57,599 nt of DNA from an uncultured Eubacteriales bacterium (GCA_900539455.1 UQCD01000015.1:1-57599); one strand, 5' to 3'. Numbered from the stretch's first letter, positions 8,380-16,752 are shown. The notes: generated from the letters alone by a model not told the origin. Translations and numbers: made by a program.

Positions 8380-8892
8380 TTATTTACCTATTTTTTTAAG
8401 AATTTCTTTTGCAATTTCTTTTATTGACTTATTATCAGTTTCTATTATTACATCTGCAACACTTAAATATCTTTCTCTTCTTTTTTCCATTAAGCCTTCA
8501 ATAAACTCAACACTCATATTGTTGTTTAGTATTGGTCTGTCCTTGCAATCCTTTACCCTGTTATATACAGTTTCAGGTTTTGCAGTAAGCAATACTATTA
8601 TTCCTTTGTTCTTCATGTATGAAACATTTTCATCCTTAACTACAACTCCACCGCCACAAGATACTATAACTCCTTTGTTTTCTAGAATTTTCTTTAAACA
8701 CTCCGTTTCTACTTTTCTAAAATATTCCTCTCCGGAATCTTTAAAAATATCTGCAATAGATTTATTTTCCTTTTTAACAATATATTTATCCATATCTATC
8801 TCCGGAAGACCTGTATATTCCTTTAATACTTTAGATACACTTGTTTTTCCTGTTCCCATAAAACCTATAAGTAATATATTTTCATTGTGCAT
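8380..8892 (-). CDS. aroK: Shikimate kinase
   Basis: This 170-residue kinase phosphorylates shikimate at the 3-hydroxyl in aromatic amino acid synthesis. It has Walker A GFMGTGKTS (10-18), the DxD pair Asp33/Asp35 in EIDMDKYI, Arg59 in EYFRKVE, and the Gly-rich substrate loop SCGGG (78-82). The lid region holds KDRPILN. It follows aroD by 32 bp and is one base from vanZ. Confidence 0.95.
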   Translation of the reverse strand: MHNENILLIGFMGTGKTSVSKVLKEYTGLPEIDMDKYIVKKENKSIADIFKDSGEEYFRKVETECLKKILENKGVIVSCGGGVVVKDENVSYMKNKGIIVLLTAKPETVYNRVKDCKDRPILNNNMSVEFIEGLMEKRRERYLSVADVIIETDNKSIKEIAKEILKKIGK

Positions 8893-8924
8893 AATTAATA
8901 TTTCTTTTCCTTTCTAAACCATTA

Positions 8925-9668
8925 TTAGTAAATTGTATTTAATATTTCATATAACTTATCAGCATCATACTGTCCTGGTGCCGATACCTGTCCTACAGCT
9001 CCAAAGGTCATTACCGAGCCAAACTTACCCAAAGCAATCCTGCTTATGGCACCTAACTGTCCCATTGACATAGTAACTGTAAGAATATCCGGTATATCCT
9101 CATTTATTTTATTAGTGGTCTCAAACAATGTTAATACATCCTTTTTGCTTTGTGGCATAAGGGCAATTTTTGATATATCCATACCTAGATTTTTCATAGT
9201 AAGAAGTCTATTGTATATTTCCTCTTTATCCGGGGTTTTTTCAAAATCATGATAAGAGCCTATAATATATTTTCCAATACTATGAGCCTTTCTAACTATT
9301 TTCTCTGATGTTTCTTTTTCTCTCATATACTCTACATCTACTAAATCAGCCTTTGTTTTTTCAATGACAGCTAATAATAATTCTTTGTATTTAGCCACAT
9401 CTATAGTCAGATTTCCTCCTTCAACAGAGGTTCTGATTGTAAACAATAAGGGTTTTTCCCTTAGCTTATCTTTTATTTCATCAACAATAGCCGTAAGCTT
9501 ATCTATCTCAAAAACATCCTCATAAAAATCGGCTCTCCATTCTAATACATCAAAATGCTTGCCTATAATGTTATCCAAATTTGTCATTATTTCGCCATAA
9601 TTTTTCCCCATTAAAGGTACACATATTTTACAGCTATCTTTTCTAAAAAAACTTTTAATATCCTTCAT
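8925..9668 (-). CDS. aroD: Type I 3-dehydroquinate dehydratase
   Basis: This 247-residue class I enzyme forms a Schiff base during conversion of 3-dehydroquinate to 3-dehydroshikimate. The catalytic pair is His140 in GSYHDFEKTP and Lys167 in ISKIALMP. The substrate-binding start is VLEWRADFYED (41-51). The C-terminal block SRIALGKFGSVMTFG and SAPGQ closes the active site. It is the first gene of aroD-aroK-vanZ. Confidence 0.96.
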   Translation of the reverse strand: MKDIKSFFRKDSCKICVPLMGKNYGEIMTNLDNIIGKHFDVLEWRADFYEDVFEIDKLTAIVDEIKDKLREKPLLFTIRTSVEGGNLTIDVAKYKELLLAVIEKTKADLVDVEYMREKETSEKIVRKAHSIGKYIIGSYHDFEKTPDKEEIYNRLLTMKNLGMDISKIALMPQSKKDVLTLFETTNKINEDIPDILTVTMSMGQLGAISRIALGKFGSVMTFGAVGQVSAPGQYDADKLYEILNTIY

Positions 9669-9710
9669 AGTAATATTCCTTTTATCAATATGATATATTA
9701 TGTAATCTAA

Positions 9711-10364
9711 TTATATATAAATAATTATTCCAAATATAATTATTACTAAAATAATTCCCAAAACACTAAAAATAAGACTCTTATTTTCCTTTATAGCATT
9801 GATTAAGGCTGATTGCTTTTCAACAGCCTCATCATCTAAACTCCCATCAACATAATTTGTATTATTTCTTCTTTCGTTTATATTATTATCCTCAAGCTCA
9901 TCATCAGTAAAGCTATTTAAATCATATTTGTGTCTTACATTTGCTCTTTGCTCTAAGAGAATATGCTCTGCTTTTTTTCTTTCTGATAAAACACTATTGC
10001 CGACCTTTAAAATATCGTCATACATAGACTCATTTAATCTTTTTTTTGCAGCCTCAATCTCTCTTTGTCTTTTTAGCTTTGCCTCTATAATTCTTCTCTT
10101 TTTTATAGATGTTTTTATTTTTACTGTAGTATATACACCAATGGTAATAATTGACACTATACCAAGTGTAATAATCAATGTTTTTTCTTCGTTTAAGTCT
10201 GTACTTCTTGCTGCAGCTGACTCTTTTTTTACATTTTCATTGTAATTTAATGAATGAAAGCAGGATACACCTATTCCTAATAGAATAATAAATGCCAAAA
10301 TTGCAAATACTGCTATTACATCTGTATTAACCTTTTTTTTCTTAGTAACTTTCTTTTTTGCCAT
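9711..10364 (-). CDS. Unknown membrane protein with three hydrophobic segments
   Basis: No family is recognised. The 217-residue product starts with a Lys-rich tail (MAKKKVTKKKKV). It has membrane segments at about 17-36, 62-82 and the extreme C terminus (about 196-217), with a charged coiled-coil-like stretch (about 87-140) between the second and third. The C-terminal tail anchor and basic N terminus suggest a membrane-tethered cytoplasmic middle region. It lies just upstream of aroD, 42 bp apart, so it may be cotranscribed with the aro genes. Confidence 0.65.
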   Translation of the reverse strand: MAKKKVTKKKKVNTDVIAVFAILAFIILLGIGVSCFHSLNYNENVKKESAAARSTDLNEEKTLIITLGIVSIITIGVYTTVKIKTSIKKRRIIEAKLKRQREIEAAKKRLNESMYDDILKVGNSVLSERKKAEHILLEQRANVRHKYDLNSFTDDELEDNNINERRNNTNYVDGSLDDEAVEKQSALINAIKENKSLIFSVLGIILVIIIFGIIIYI

Positions 10365-10412
10365 AAGTTTCTCCAGTGAATATAACTGTCAATAAAATAT
10401 AATTTATACTGT

Positions 10413-10441
10413 ATTTTATCAAAAGGAAGGTACTTTATCAA
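10413..10441 (-). promoter_or_regulatory. Promoter upstream of the three-segment membrane protein
   Basis: On the minus strand TTGATA (10436-10441) and TAAAAT (10413-10418) have a 17-bp spacer, about 50 bp before the ATG at 10364. Confidence 0.6.
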
Positions 10442-10532
10442 TACTTTAGTCTATGTCATATCTTTGTTTGTGATTTTAGTTAGATATATTGGCTTTAATA
10501 CACATTTACATCCTGCTTTAAATATGGTATTT

Positions 10533-11741
10533 TTATTTTTCCTTATTGGTATCTAAATAGGTTGCTCTCTTTATTGCGTCTTTTCCAAACTTTTCTCTTA
10601 TTTTATCAATAGCAACATCACAAGCCTCCCTTTTAATGTGTATATCATCATCAAAAAGGCTCAACTGCACAGCCTGATCTGGTGTTTGAAGCTTTCCGGC
10701 AGATACACCTAGTAATCTAATAGGTGTTCCCTCCCACATTTCATTAAATATTTCCATAGCATATTCAAAAATATCGCTTGTACTATTGGTAGCATAATCT
10801 ATCTGCTTTTGGTGGGAATAACTTTGAAAATTGTTGTCCTTTATAGTTACTGTAATAAGCTCTCCTTTTACTTTATCAACTCTAAGCCTTTTCGCAACTG
10901 TTTCACACAAGGAAAGCAAAACTATCCTTGCACTTTCACTTTCTGTAATATCTACTGCAACCGTAGTAGAATTTCCATAGCCTTTATTTTTATCTGTTTT
11001 AGAGTGTAAATTTGAAATATCTATTCCGTTTGCAATATTCCAAATAAGCTCTCCATGGGATTTTAAATTTGCTACTAATATTTTTTTATCAGTATTTGCC
11101 AACTCTCCAATAGTTCTTATACCCATGGTATAGAGCTTATCCTTAGTGGATTTGCCAACATAAAACAAATCTTCTACAGGTAATGGCCACATTTTCTGTT
11201 CAATTTCTTCAAAATATAATGTATGAATCATATCTGGCTTTTTAAAGTCTGATGCCATTTTGGCTAAAAGCTTTACATCCGAAATACCAATATTCACTGT
11301 AAATCCAAGTTCATCACGAATCCTATCCTTTATAGTATGTGCAAGAGCAACTGGTTCCCCGAACAATCGTCTTGTGCCTGTAACATCTATAAAAGCCTCA
11401 TCCACACTAAATTGCTCAATATCCGGGGAATAATCCTCTAATATTTTAATAAAGGCTTCTGAATATTTTTGGTACAGCTTGTGATTTGGTGGTGCAATAA
11501 ACAACGAAGGACATTTCTTCAATGCCTCTGATATGCTCTCACCCGTAACTATACCATACTTCTTTGCAGGAATAGATTTTGCTAACACGATGCCATGTCT
11601 TTTAGCTACATCTCCACCAATAGCTGATGGAATATTTCTAATATCAACTGTGGACTCGTCTCCTTTTTCCAATCTGTCCACAGCCTCCCATGACAAAAAT
11701 GCTGAATTTACATCTATATGAAAATATACTCTTTTTTCCAT
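10533..11741 (-). CDS. dinB: Y-family DNA polymerase IV
   Basis: This 402-residue translesion polymerase begins with the metal-binding block FHIDVNSAFLSWE (7-19). The second catalytic acidic pair is in QFSVDEAFIDVTG. HhH thumb and little-finger regions follow. QLSLF at 359-363 is a perfect beta-clamp-binding motif, which ties the enzyme to the replication sliding clamp. Its promoter holds a LexA box, so it should be induced by DNA damage. ATG start behind AAAGGATG. It is divergent from aroE. Confidence 0.95.
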   Translation of the reverse strand: MEKRVYFHIDVNSAFLSWEAVDRLEKGDESTVDIRNIPSAIGGDVAKRHGIVLAKSIPAKKYGIVTGESISEALKKCPSLFIAPPNHKLYQKYSEAFIKILEDYSPDIEQFSVDEAFIDVTGTRRLFGEPVALAHTIKDRIRDELGFTVNIGISDVKLLAKMASDFKKPDMIHTLYFEEIEQKMWPLPVEDLFYVGKSTKDKLYTMGIRTIGELANTDKKILVANLKSHGELIWNIANGIDISNLHSKTDKNKGYGNSTTVAVDITESESARIVLLSLCETVAKRLRVDKVKGELITVTIKDNNFQSYSHQKQIDYATNSTSDIFEYAMEIFNEMWEGTPIRLLGVSAGKLQTPDQAVQLSLFDDDIHIKREACDVAIDKIREKFGKDAIKRATYLDTNKEK

Positions 11742-11782
11742 ACTGTCATGTCATCCTTTCTTCAACTATTGTTGGTATTATT

Positions 11783-11811
11783 ATTGTATCAGAACATTTG
11801 TTCGTTGTAAA
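11783..11811 (-). promoter_or_regulatory. dinB promoter with LexA box inside the spacer
   Basis: On the minus strand TTTACA (11806-11811) and TACAAT (11783-11788) are 17 bp apart. The LexA operator occupies the spacer. Confidence 0.78.
11791..11804. promoter_or_regulatory. LexA (SOS) operator of dinB
   Basis: AGAACATTTGTTCG contains the perfect palindromic half sites GAAC and GTTC with a 4-base centre, as in the Gram-positive LexA box CGAACNNNNGTTCG (13 of 14 positions count only one departure at the first base). It is about 50 bp upstream of the dinB start. LexA bound here would block RNA polymerase. Confidence 0.85.
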
Positions 11812-11829
11812 GTTGTATTTTAAATATCA

Positions 11830-11858
11830 TTGCACTTTTAATTTCAAGGATATATAAT
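11830..11858 (+). promoter_or_regulatory. Promoter of aroE
   Basis: TTGCAC (11830-11835) and TATAAT (11853-11858) have a 17-bp spacer and lie 35 bp before the aroE start codon. Confidence 0.72.
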
Positions 11859-11893
11859 TAATCGATGTGATTACAAAAAAGGAAGGTTTTAAT

Positions 11894-12760
11894 ATGATAA
11901 ATATAACAGGTCATACAAATTTGTATGGATTGCTGGGCAGTCCAGTTTCTCACAGCATTTCACCTATGATGCACAACGAAGCATTTAATCTACTTAATTT
12001 AGATAATGTATATCTTTGTTTTGATGTGGATACCTCTACACTTAAAACTGCTGTAGAAGGTCTTAAGGCTATTGGTATTAAAGGTTTCAACTGCACAATG
12101 CCTGACAAAAATCTTATGTACGAGCTTTGTGATGAGGTTTCCCCTGCTGCAAAGCTTGTAGGTGCTGTTAATACAGTAAAAAATGAAAACGGGATTTTAA
12201 AGGGACACATGACTGACGGTGTAGGTTATATGATGGCTGCAAAGGATGCAGGCTATAATTTAGTAGGTAAAAATATGACTTTACTAGGTGCAGGTGGGGC
12301 TGCTACAGCTATTTGTGCACAAGCAGCTATTGACGGAGTTAATGAGCTTAATGTATTTAGCATTAAGGACCAATTCTTTGACAGGGCAAAAAAATTAATA
12401 GAAAATATAAACAATACCACCTCTTGTAAGGCAACTCTATATGATTTAGCTGATAAGGCAGCTCTTAGAGATGCTATCGCAAGAAGCTATCTTCTTACAA
12501 ATGCCACATCTGTAGGTATGGCACCTAATACAGATAATTGTATTATTGAAGATGCTTCTATGCTCAGAAAAGATTTAATCGTTTCTGATATTATTTACAA
12601 CCCAAGAGAAACTAAACTTATAAAAATGGCTAAGGAGATTGGCTGTCCAACCTTTAATGGTTTATATATGCTTTTGTATCAGGGTGCTGAAGCATTTAAA
12701 ATCTGGACTGGAACTGATATGCCAACAGAAGAAATAAAAGCAAAATATTTTAATAATTAA
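11894..12760 (+). CDS. aroE: Shikimate dehydrogenase
   Basis: This 288-residue NADPH-dependent enzyme reduces 3-dehydroshikimate to shikimate. The substrate site is SHSISPMMHN (19-28), Lys72 in FNCTMPDKN and Asp108 in HMTDGVGY. The Rossmann loop is LLGAGGAAT, followed by NATSVGM. The motif around Lys72 has CTMPDK where VTIPHK is usual, but the catalytic Lys and Asp are kept. The ATG at 11894 is chosen over an in-frame start at 11867 because of the GGAAGG ribosome site and the start of homology. It is apart from aroK and aroD and has its own promoter and terminator. Confidence 0.93.
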   Translation: MINITGHTNLYGLLGSPVSHSISPMMHNEAFNLLNLDNVYLCFDVDTSTLKTAVEGLKAIGIKGFNCTMPDKNLMYELCDEVSPAAKLVGAVNTVKNENGILKGHMTDGVGYMMAAKDAGYNLVGKNMTLLGAGGAATAICAQAAIDGVNELNVFSIKDQFFDRAKKLIENINNTTSCKATLYDLADKAALRDAIARSYLLTNATSVGMAPNTDNCIIEDASMLRKDLIVSDIIYNPRETKLIKMAKEIGCPTFNGLYMLLYQGAEAFKIWTGTDMPTEEIKAKYFNN

Positions 12761-12821
12761 TATTAATAGTCCCAGAAATTTCAGCAGCTAATATCAACAG
12801 TTAACGAAAATTTCTTATTTA

Positions 12822-12860
12822 ATAAATGAAGCTAGATACATAATACCTAGCTTCATTTAT
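12822..12860. terminator. Bidirectional terminator between aroE and the HAD gene
   Basis: Perfect 14-bp arms (12822-12835 and 12847-12860) enclose an 11-base loop. The right arm runs into ATTTTT. It lies between convergent genes. Confidence 0.82.
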
Positions 12861-12909
12861 TTTTCTCTAAAGCAGTGTCAGACCAGTATATTTTATCAGC
12901 TTTTCAATA

Positions 12910-13578
12910 CTATTCTGTTGTTAATAAATCAGCCAGCTGCTTAAGATTTAACACCACCTTATAGGTCATAGCCTTTTCTTTATCAGTTTCCTTCGTCAAA
13001 TCTGGAATCATCACTACATTTAACCCAGCCCTGTATGCTGCTGTAACTCCATTTGCTGAGTCTTCTACTGCCACACAGTTTTCTGGCTTATACCCTATAT
13101 TTTCACAAGCATACAAATATATATCTGGCATAGGCTTTCCATTTTCCACCATATTAGCACATACAACTTTGTCAAACATGGAATAAACTCCTATTTCAGA
13201 AAGGTATTCATTTGCCCTTATATTATCAGTTGATGTTGCCACTGCCAATATATAGCCTGCTGCTTTAAGCCTTGTTAATGCCTCTTTCACATATGGCTTA
13301 GGTTCAATACCACAAACTTTTAAATGTTCATTCATAAGCTCTTTTCGCCTGTTTCTAATAGCCTCATAATCAAAAGCTTCACCGAAAATTTCCTTTAGCT
13401 TTTCAGCAGCAAATTTTCCCTGAAGACTTCTAATCATATAAGCATGACTAAGCTCCATATTAAAGCCAGCCTCCTTAGCAGCCATACACCAAAATTTTGT
13501 AAGATATTTTTCTGTATCAATTAACACCCCGTCCATATCAAAAATAATAGCTTTTATCTGATTATTATTAATTGTCAT
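12910..13578 (-). CDS. HAD-superfamily hydrolase, beta-phosphoglucomutase-like
   Basis: This 222-residue protein has all four HAD motifs: DMDGVLIDTE with Asp14 and Asp16, the serine/threonine site in VATSTDN, the lysine in NGKPMPDIYLYA, and the final acidic site in AVEDSANGV. A helical cap sits between motifs I and II, as in the subfamily that includes beta-phosphoglucomutase and small sugar-phosphate phosphatases. The substrate is not determined. The start overlaps the end of the preceding gene by 11 bp. Confidence 0.87.
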   Translation of the reverse strand: MTINNNQIKAIIFDMDGVLIDTEKYLTKFWCMAAKEAGFNMELSHAYMIRSLQGKFAAEKLKEIFGEAFDYEAIRNRRKELMNEHLKVCGIEPKPYVKEALTRLKAAGYILAVATSTDNIRANEYLSEIGVYSMFDKVVCANMVENGKPMPDIYLYACENIGYKPENCVAVEDSANGVTAAYRAGLNVVMIPDLTKETDKEKAMTYKVVLNLKQLADLLTTE

Positions 13579-14800
13579 AATATTTTGTATCTGTTAAATA
13601 CCACAGACCATCCTTTTTCACAAATACCCATGTCATATCTACTGACGAAACATCCTTTTCGATACTATAGCCTGTAAAATAAATGGTGTAATCATATTTA
13701 ATATGACAGGTAAAACAATCATCAGAATACTTAACATAATCTGTTATCTCTCTTGATGTAAATTCTGTTCCAGATATTTTACTATTTGGATAAAAATAAG
13801 TTGTTGCAGAATTTATAGCATCATAAAGCTCTGAGCCTGGTCTTACATAGTTAAAAATACTTTTATCTAAATTCGCAAAATTACGAGCATATGCATTAGT
13901 TACATCTAATAAATACTGCTTAAATTCTTCCTCTAAGCTGGCATCCTTAGAAACACCCGCTGTGTAATTACCCGCGTTTTCTACAACCTCCAGCTCATTT
14001 CCGTCAGAATCCTTAACCTTAACTGTTGGTGTTTCAAATAAACCTTTAATCTCATATTTTACCATTTTAGGTGGATTTGCTAAATATTGCTCAACATTTG
14101 ATAAAATGTCGATTGAAACACTCTTATCAGTAATATAGCTGTCATTTACAATAACATCATTAACATATACCTGGCTGTTTTCTGGTGCTGAAACAGTAAT
14201 AGCTGCTGTTTTAGGTAAATAATCTGCTACATTTATGTCCTTTATAGCCCAGTTTTTAAAACCGTGTTTGATTTTTCCGTCTTCCTTAAGGCTTATTTTT
14301 GCAAAAACCTTCTTATCAACAACAAGCTCATATACAGGGTCAGCAGTTGTATTTTCCTTTGCCTCCCTATAAGTTACATCTTTTCCGCTAATAAGACTTT
14401 TTATGTAGTTTACTGCGTAACCATCACCTTCAAACTCGGTGTTAATCCTTGTATCTTTCAAAAGCTTTTCTGGATTTTCTTTTAATTCCTTAGTAATTTC
14501 TGCAATTTTGTGATATGACATTCCCTTTTCATAACCGTCTATAAAGCTATAAAAGAATGTCCATACACAAGCTATAATTGCTAACAAAACAGTGGCATAT
14601 ATAAGAAGTCCCTTCTTAAAGTAGCCCTTTTTCTTTTTGCCCTTCTTTTTACTATTTTTTCCACCATTTTTACCCTTTGATGTCTTTTTATTTTTGGAAT
14701 TTTCTAATAATGTAATATCATTTTCAAATTCCACATCATCTAAATATTCAATATTAGGAAACGAATCCTGAGAACTATTTGTATTATTCCTATTTTCCAT
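13568..14800 (-). CDS. Unknown exported membrane-anchored protein
   Basis: I recognise no family with confidence. The 410-residue product has an acidic then very Lys/Gly-rich cytoplasmic tail (1-62), one membrane segment (about 66-86, LLIYATVLLAIIACVWTFFY) and a long extracellular part. Around residues 200-265 the pattern ITVSAPENSQVYVNDVIV looks like a small beta-sandwich, PEGA-like domain. The C-terminal 110 residues end in WVFVKKDGLWYLTDTKYYDN, reminiscent of NTF2-like domains. The layout resembles surface proteins that carry a basic tail, a helix and beta domains. It is in an operon with the phosphodiester glycosidase upstream (14-bp gap) and the HAD gene downstream (overlap). Confidence 0.72.
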   Translation of the reverse strand: MENRNNTNSSQDSFPNIEYLDDVEFENDITLLENSKNKKTSKGKNGGKNSKKKGKKKKGYFKKGLLIYATVLLAIIACVWTFFYSFIDGYEKGMSYHKIAEITKELKENPEKLLKDTRINTEFEGDGYAVNYIKSLISGKDVTYREAKENTTADPVYELVVDKKVFAKISLKEDGKIKHGFKNWAIKDINVADYLPKTAAITVSAPENSQVYVNDVIVNDSYITDKSVSIDILSNVEQYLANPPKMVKYEIKGLFETPTVKVKDSDGNELEVVENAGNYTAGVSKDASLEEEFKQYLLDVTNAYARNFANLDKSIFNYVRPGSELYDAINSATTYFYPNSKISGTEFTSREITDYVKYSDDCFTCHIKYDYTIYFTGYSIEKDVSSVDMTWVFVKKDGLWYLTDTKYYDN

Positions 14801-14814
14801 AATCTTCTCCTATA

Positions 14815-15840
14815 TTACTTTACTAAAAATCCTGTAGGACATCTTCTTGGACCTGTTGGAGAATAAGGCTTGTTCACAACTTCTCCTTCATATACCATCT
14901 GTGTAGAGGTTCCTCCATCCATACAAGAAGCATTAACAGCACCATATTCAAGCATAAGATATGTCATATCCTTAAATGTAGCTCCAATACTTTCTGCCTG
15001 TCTGCCGTCTACAACCATAAGTAATACTGCTCCGTCTGCTCTTTGTCCAATAGCTGTTCTTGGGTTTTTGCCACCACCATATACTGTAGTATCTGGAACT
15101 GTAAGTGGTTCACCATTAAGTATAAGGAAAGGACCTGTTTCGTGTACTGTATGTACGCAATCCCTCACACCCATTTCTATCGCTTGTCTTGGTGTCATTT
15201 TACCTATTACAAGAATATTATCCTTTGTAAAGCCAGTGATATTATATGTAGTATCCATTTCTCCTGATAAGAGCTTGCCTTCAGAAATAACTACGCCTAC
15301 AGGCATAGCTGAGTATGAATAGCTGCCCATATCTACAAATTCGCCACCATTAATACCCGCTACAGCATTATATCTTTTACATATATCAGCTACAACCTCT
15401 CCTTTTCCCTCGAAGAACTCCGGTATAGTTCCAACAAATACTCTTGAAGGGTCTTTAACTATAAGAAGCTTGCCCTTGTAAGTATCGCCCTTTATATCTA
15501 TAAGCTCAATATCTGGCGTTTCGTCATCTTTATCATCATTATCATCAATTACAACCATATTTGTATCTGATACTGTACCGTCATCAATCTCTGCCATTTG
15601 ATTTTTCTTAATCATTGCATCTATTTCATCCTGTGACATAAAAATATTGGCAACCCATCCCATTGCACTGGTTTCCTGCAATGCACATACAAACTGATTT
15701 TTCGCTGCCTCAGAAGGACCATGAATTAGGATAAAACATATTCCTAACACAAATAATAGTGTCATTCCGATAGTTGTAAAAACTACTGCAAAAAATTTTC
15801 CAATACCTGATAAAACTTTTCTTAATTTTTTGTTTTTCAT
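14815..15840 (-). CDS. Membrane-anchored phosphodiester glycosidase (NAGPA domain) protein
   Basis: This 341-residue protein has a basic N terminus, one membrane segment (about 15-40) and an extracellular NAGPA-type domain (about 120-341). Recognisable blocks are AVAGINGGEFVD, GKLLSG, ETGPFLILNGE, NPRTAIGQRADGAVLLMVVDGR and ASCMDGGTSTQM. The family includes the mammalian uncovering enzyme, and bacterial members are linked to cell-wall glycopolymer metabolism; the substrate here is unknown. It starts behind AAAGGA and is the first gene of a three-gene unit. Confidence 0.87.
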   Translation of the reverse strand: MKNKKLRKVLSGIGKFFAVVFTTIGMTLLFVLGICFILIHGPSEAAKNQFVCALQETSAMGWVANIFMSQDEIDAMIKKNQMAEIDDGTVSDTNMVVIDDNDDKDDETPDIELIDIKGDTYKGKLLIVKDPSRVFVGTIPEFFEGKGEVVADICKRYNAVAGINGGEFVDMGSYSYSAMPVGVVISEGKLLSGEMDTTYNITGFTKDNILVIGKMTPRQAIEMGVRDCVHTVHETGPFLILNGEPLTVPDTTVYGGGKNPRTAIGQRADGAVLLMVVDGRQAESIGATFKDMTYLMLEYGAVNASCMDGGTSTQMVYEGEVVNKPYSPTGPRRCPTGFLVK

Positions 15841-15925
15841 AAAATTTCCTTTCTAATAGTTCATTGCCTTTATAGTACCACCAAATATATAATCATTCAA
15901 CTATCGTAATAATCCTATATAAAGC

Positions 15926-15958
15926 AAAAGGTGCTTAAAATCCTAATTTTAAGCACCT
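15926..15958 (-). terminator. Terminator downstream of tRNA-Leu(AAG)
   Basis: Perfect 12-bp arms AGGTGCTTAAAA (15929-15940) and its complement (15947-15958) enclose six bases. On the minus strand the hairpin is followed by TTTTGC. It lies 13 bp beyond the tRNA 3' end. Confidence 0.8.
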
Positions 15959-15971
15959 GCCACATATCCAA

Positions 15972-16054
15972 TGCGGAAAAAGGGACTTGAACCCTCACTT
16001 CCTATGGAAACATGATCCTTAGTCATGCCTGTCTGCCAATTCCAGCATTTCCGC
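15972..16054 (-). tRNA. tRNA-Leu (anticodon AAG)
   Basis: This 83-nt class II tRNA has acceptor stem GCGGAAA/TTTCCGC, discriminator A, a D arm with GGAATTGGCAGAC and a long variable arm. The T arm is GAGGG/CCCTT. The anticodon stem is CATGA/TCATG with loop CTAAGGA, so T33 is followed by A34-A35-G36 and G37. That gives anticodon AAG (complement of plus-strand 16018-16020). G37 fits Leu tRNAs that read CUN codons. A34 is rare in bacterial tRNAs other than Arg(ACG) and would have to be deaminated to inosine to read C-ending codons. Confidence 0.9.
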
Positions 16055-16302
16055 ATTTATCAGTTTTCCAACCGACCCGTATATATTATCAAATAGGAAT
16101 CAATTTGTCAACAATTTTTTCTATTTTTCTAATACGATTTTAAATACTACTTTTCTACTTTAAGTATTAATTTTTTCACATCAAACATATCATTTTTATC
16201 TTATATTAAATGTTATTACCTTAAACACGATATTTTAATTATGTTTTTTTATCTTAGACATAACATTTACTTTATAATATTTTATTTTAAAATTAAAATT
16301 CC

Positions 16303-16331
16303 TTGACTATAACGCAAAGTTTTCTTATAAT
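16303..16331 (+). promoter_or_regulatory. Promoter of tRNA-Leu(CAG)
   Basis: TTGACT (16303-16308) and TATAAT (16326-16331) have a 17-bp spacer; the tRNA starts 11 bp after the -10 box. The rest of the 287-bp gap between the two tRNA genes is AT-rich and shows no gene. Confidence 0.85.
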
Positions 16332-16341
16332 AGTTTTGTTT

Positions 16342-16423
16342 GCAGCAGTGGCGGAATTGGTATACGCGTATGTTTCAGGTACATATGGAGCAATCCTTGT
16401 GGGTTCGAGTCCCATCTGCTGTA
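16342..16423 (+). tRNA. tRNA-Leu (anticodon CAG)
   Basis: This 82-nt class II tRNA has acceptor GCAGCAG/CTGCTGT (one G-U), discriminator A, D arm GGCGGAATTGG, anticodon stem TATGT/ACATA with loop TTCAGGT (anticodon CAG at 16376-16378, G37), variable arm GGAGCAATCCTT and T arm GTGGG/CCCAT. Confidence 0.92.
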
Positions 16424-16425
16424 TT

Positions 16426-16752
16426 TTATTTTAGTTTTATTATGATATTTCTCGGTAATACTTCTTCTATGTTATCCATATTCAAGTATTCATTTTCCCT
16501 TATTTTTACATATTCCATATCCTCTACATTAAAACTTTCTCCTTTAATGTCCCTGCACTTTTTTCTATTAGTTGCATATTTCCACTTATTTTTTATAAGT
16601 GTATATTGCTCTGGCTCCTCAACCAGAATAACATCTGCTGTATAAAATATTCTTTTATCCAGCATAGCCCTATAATAATCATCTGGATTTTCTGCTTCTA
16701 TTATTGGTTTATCCCACTTTTCAGTATCGGTATTTCTAATACTTATTTTCAT
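16426..16752 (-). CDS. Small unknown protein
   Basis: This 108-residue charged, soluble protein matches no family I know. Composition and codon use look like its coding neighbours, with blocks such as ENPDDYYRAMLDKRIFY and ILVEEPEQYTLIKNKWKY. The ATG at 16752 is used; an adjacent in-frame GTG at 16755 is possible. The ribosome site is weak. Its stop lies two bases from the end of the convergent tRNA-Leu(CAG). An inverted repeat lies about 30 bp upstream of the start. Confidence 0.6.
   Translation of the reverse strand: MKISIRNTDTEKWDKPIIEAENPDDYYRAMLDKRIFYTADVILVEEPEQYTLIKNKWKYATNRKKCRDIKGESFNVEDMEYVKIRENEYLNMDNIEEVLPRNIIIKLK

Noticed and set aside
13568..13578. Frameshift or fusion between the exported protein and the HAD gene
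   Set aside because: The 11-bp overlap is a normal coupled start; both proteins are complete and belong to different families.
16340..16645. Plus-strand frame starting within tRNA-Leu(CAG)
   Set aside because: Its first part is tRNA and the remainder is opposite the better supported small protein gene.
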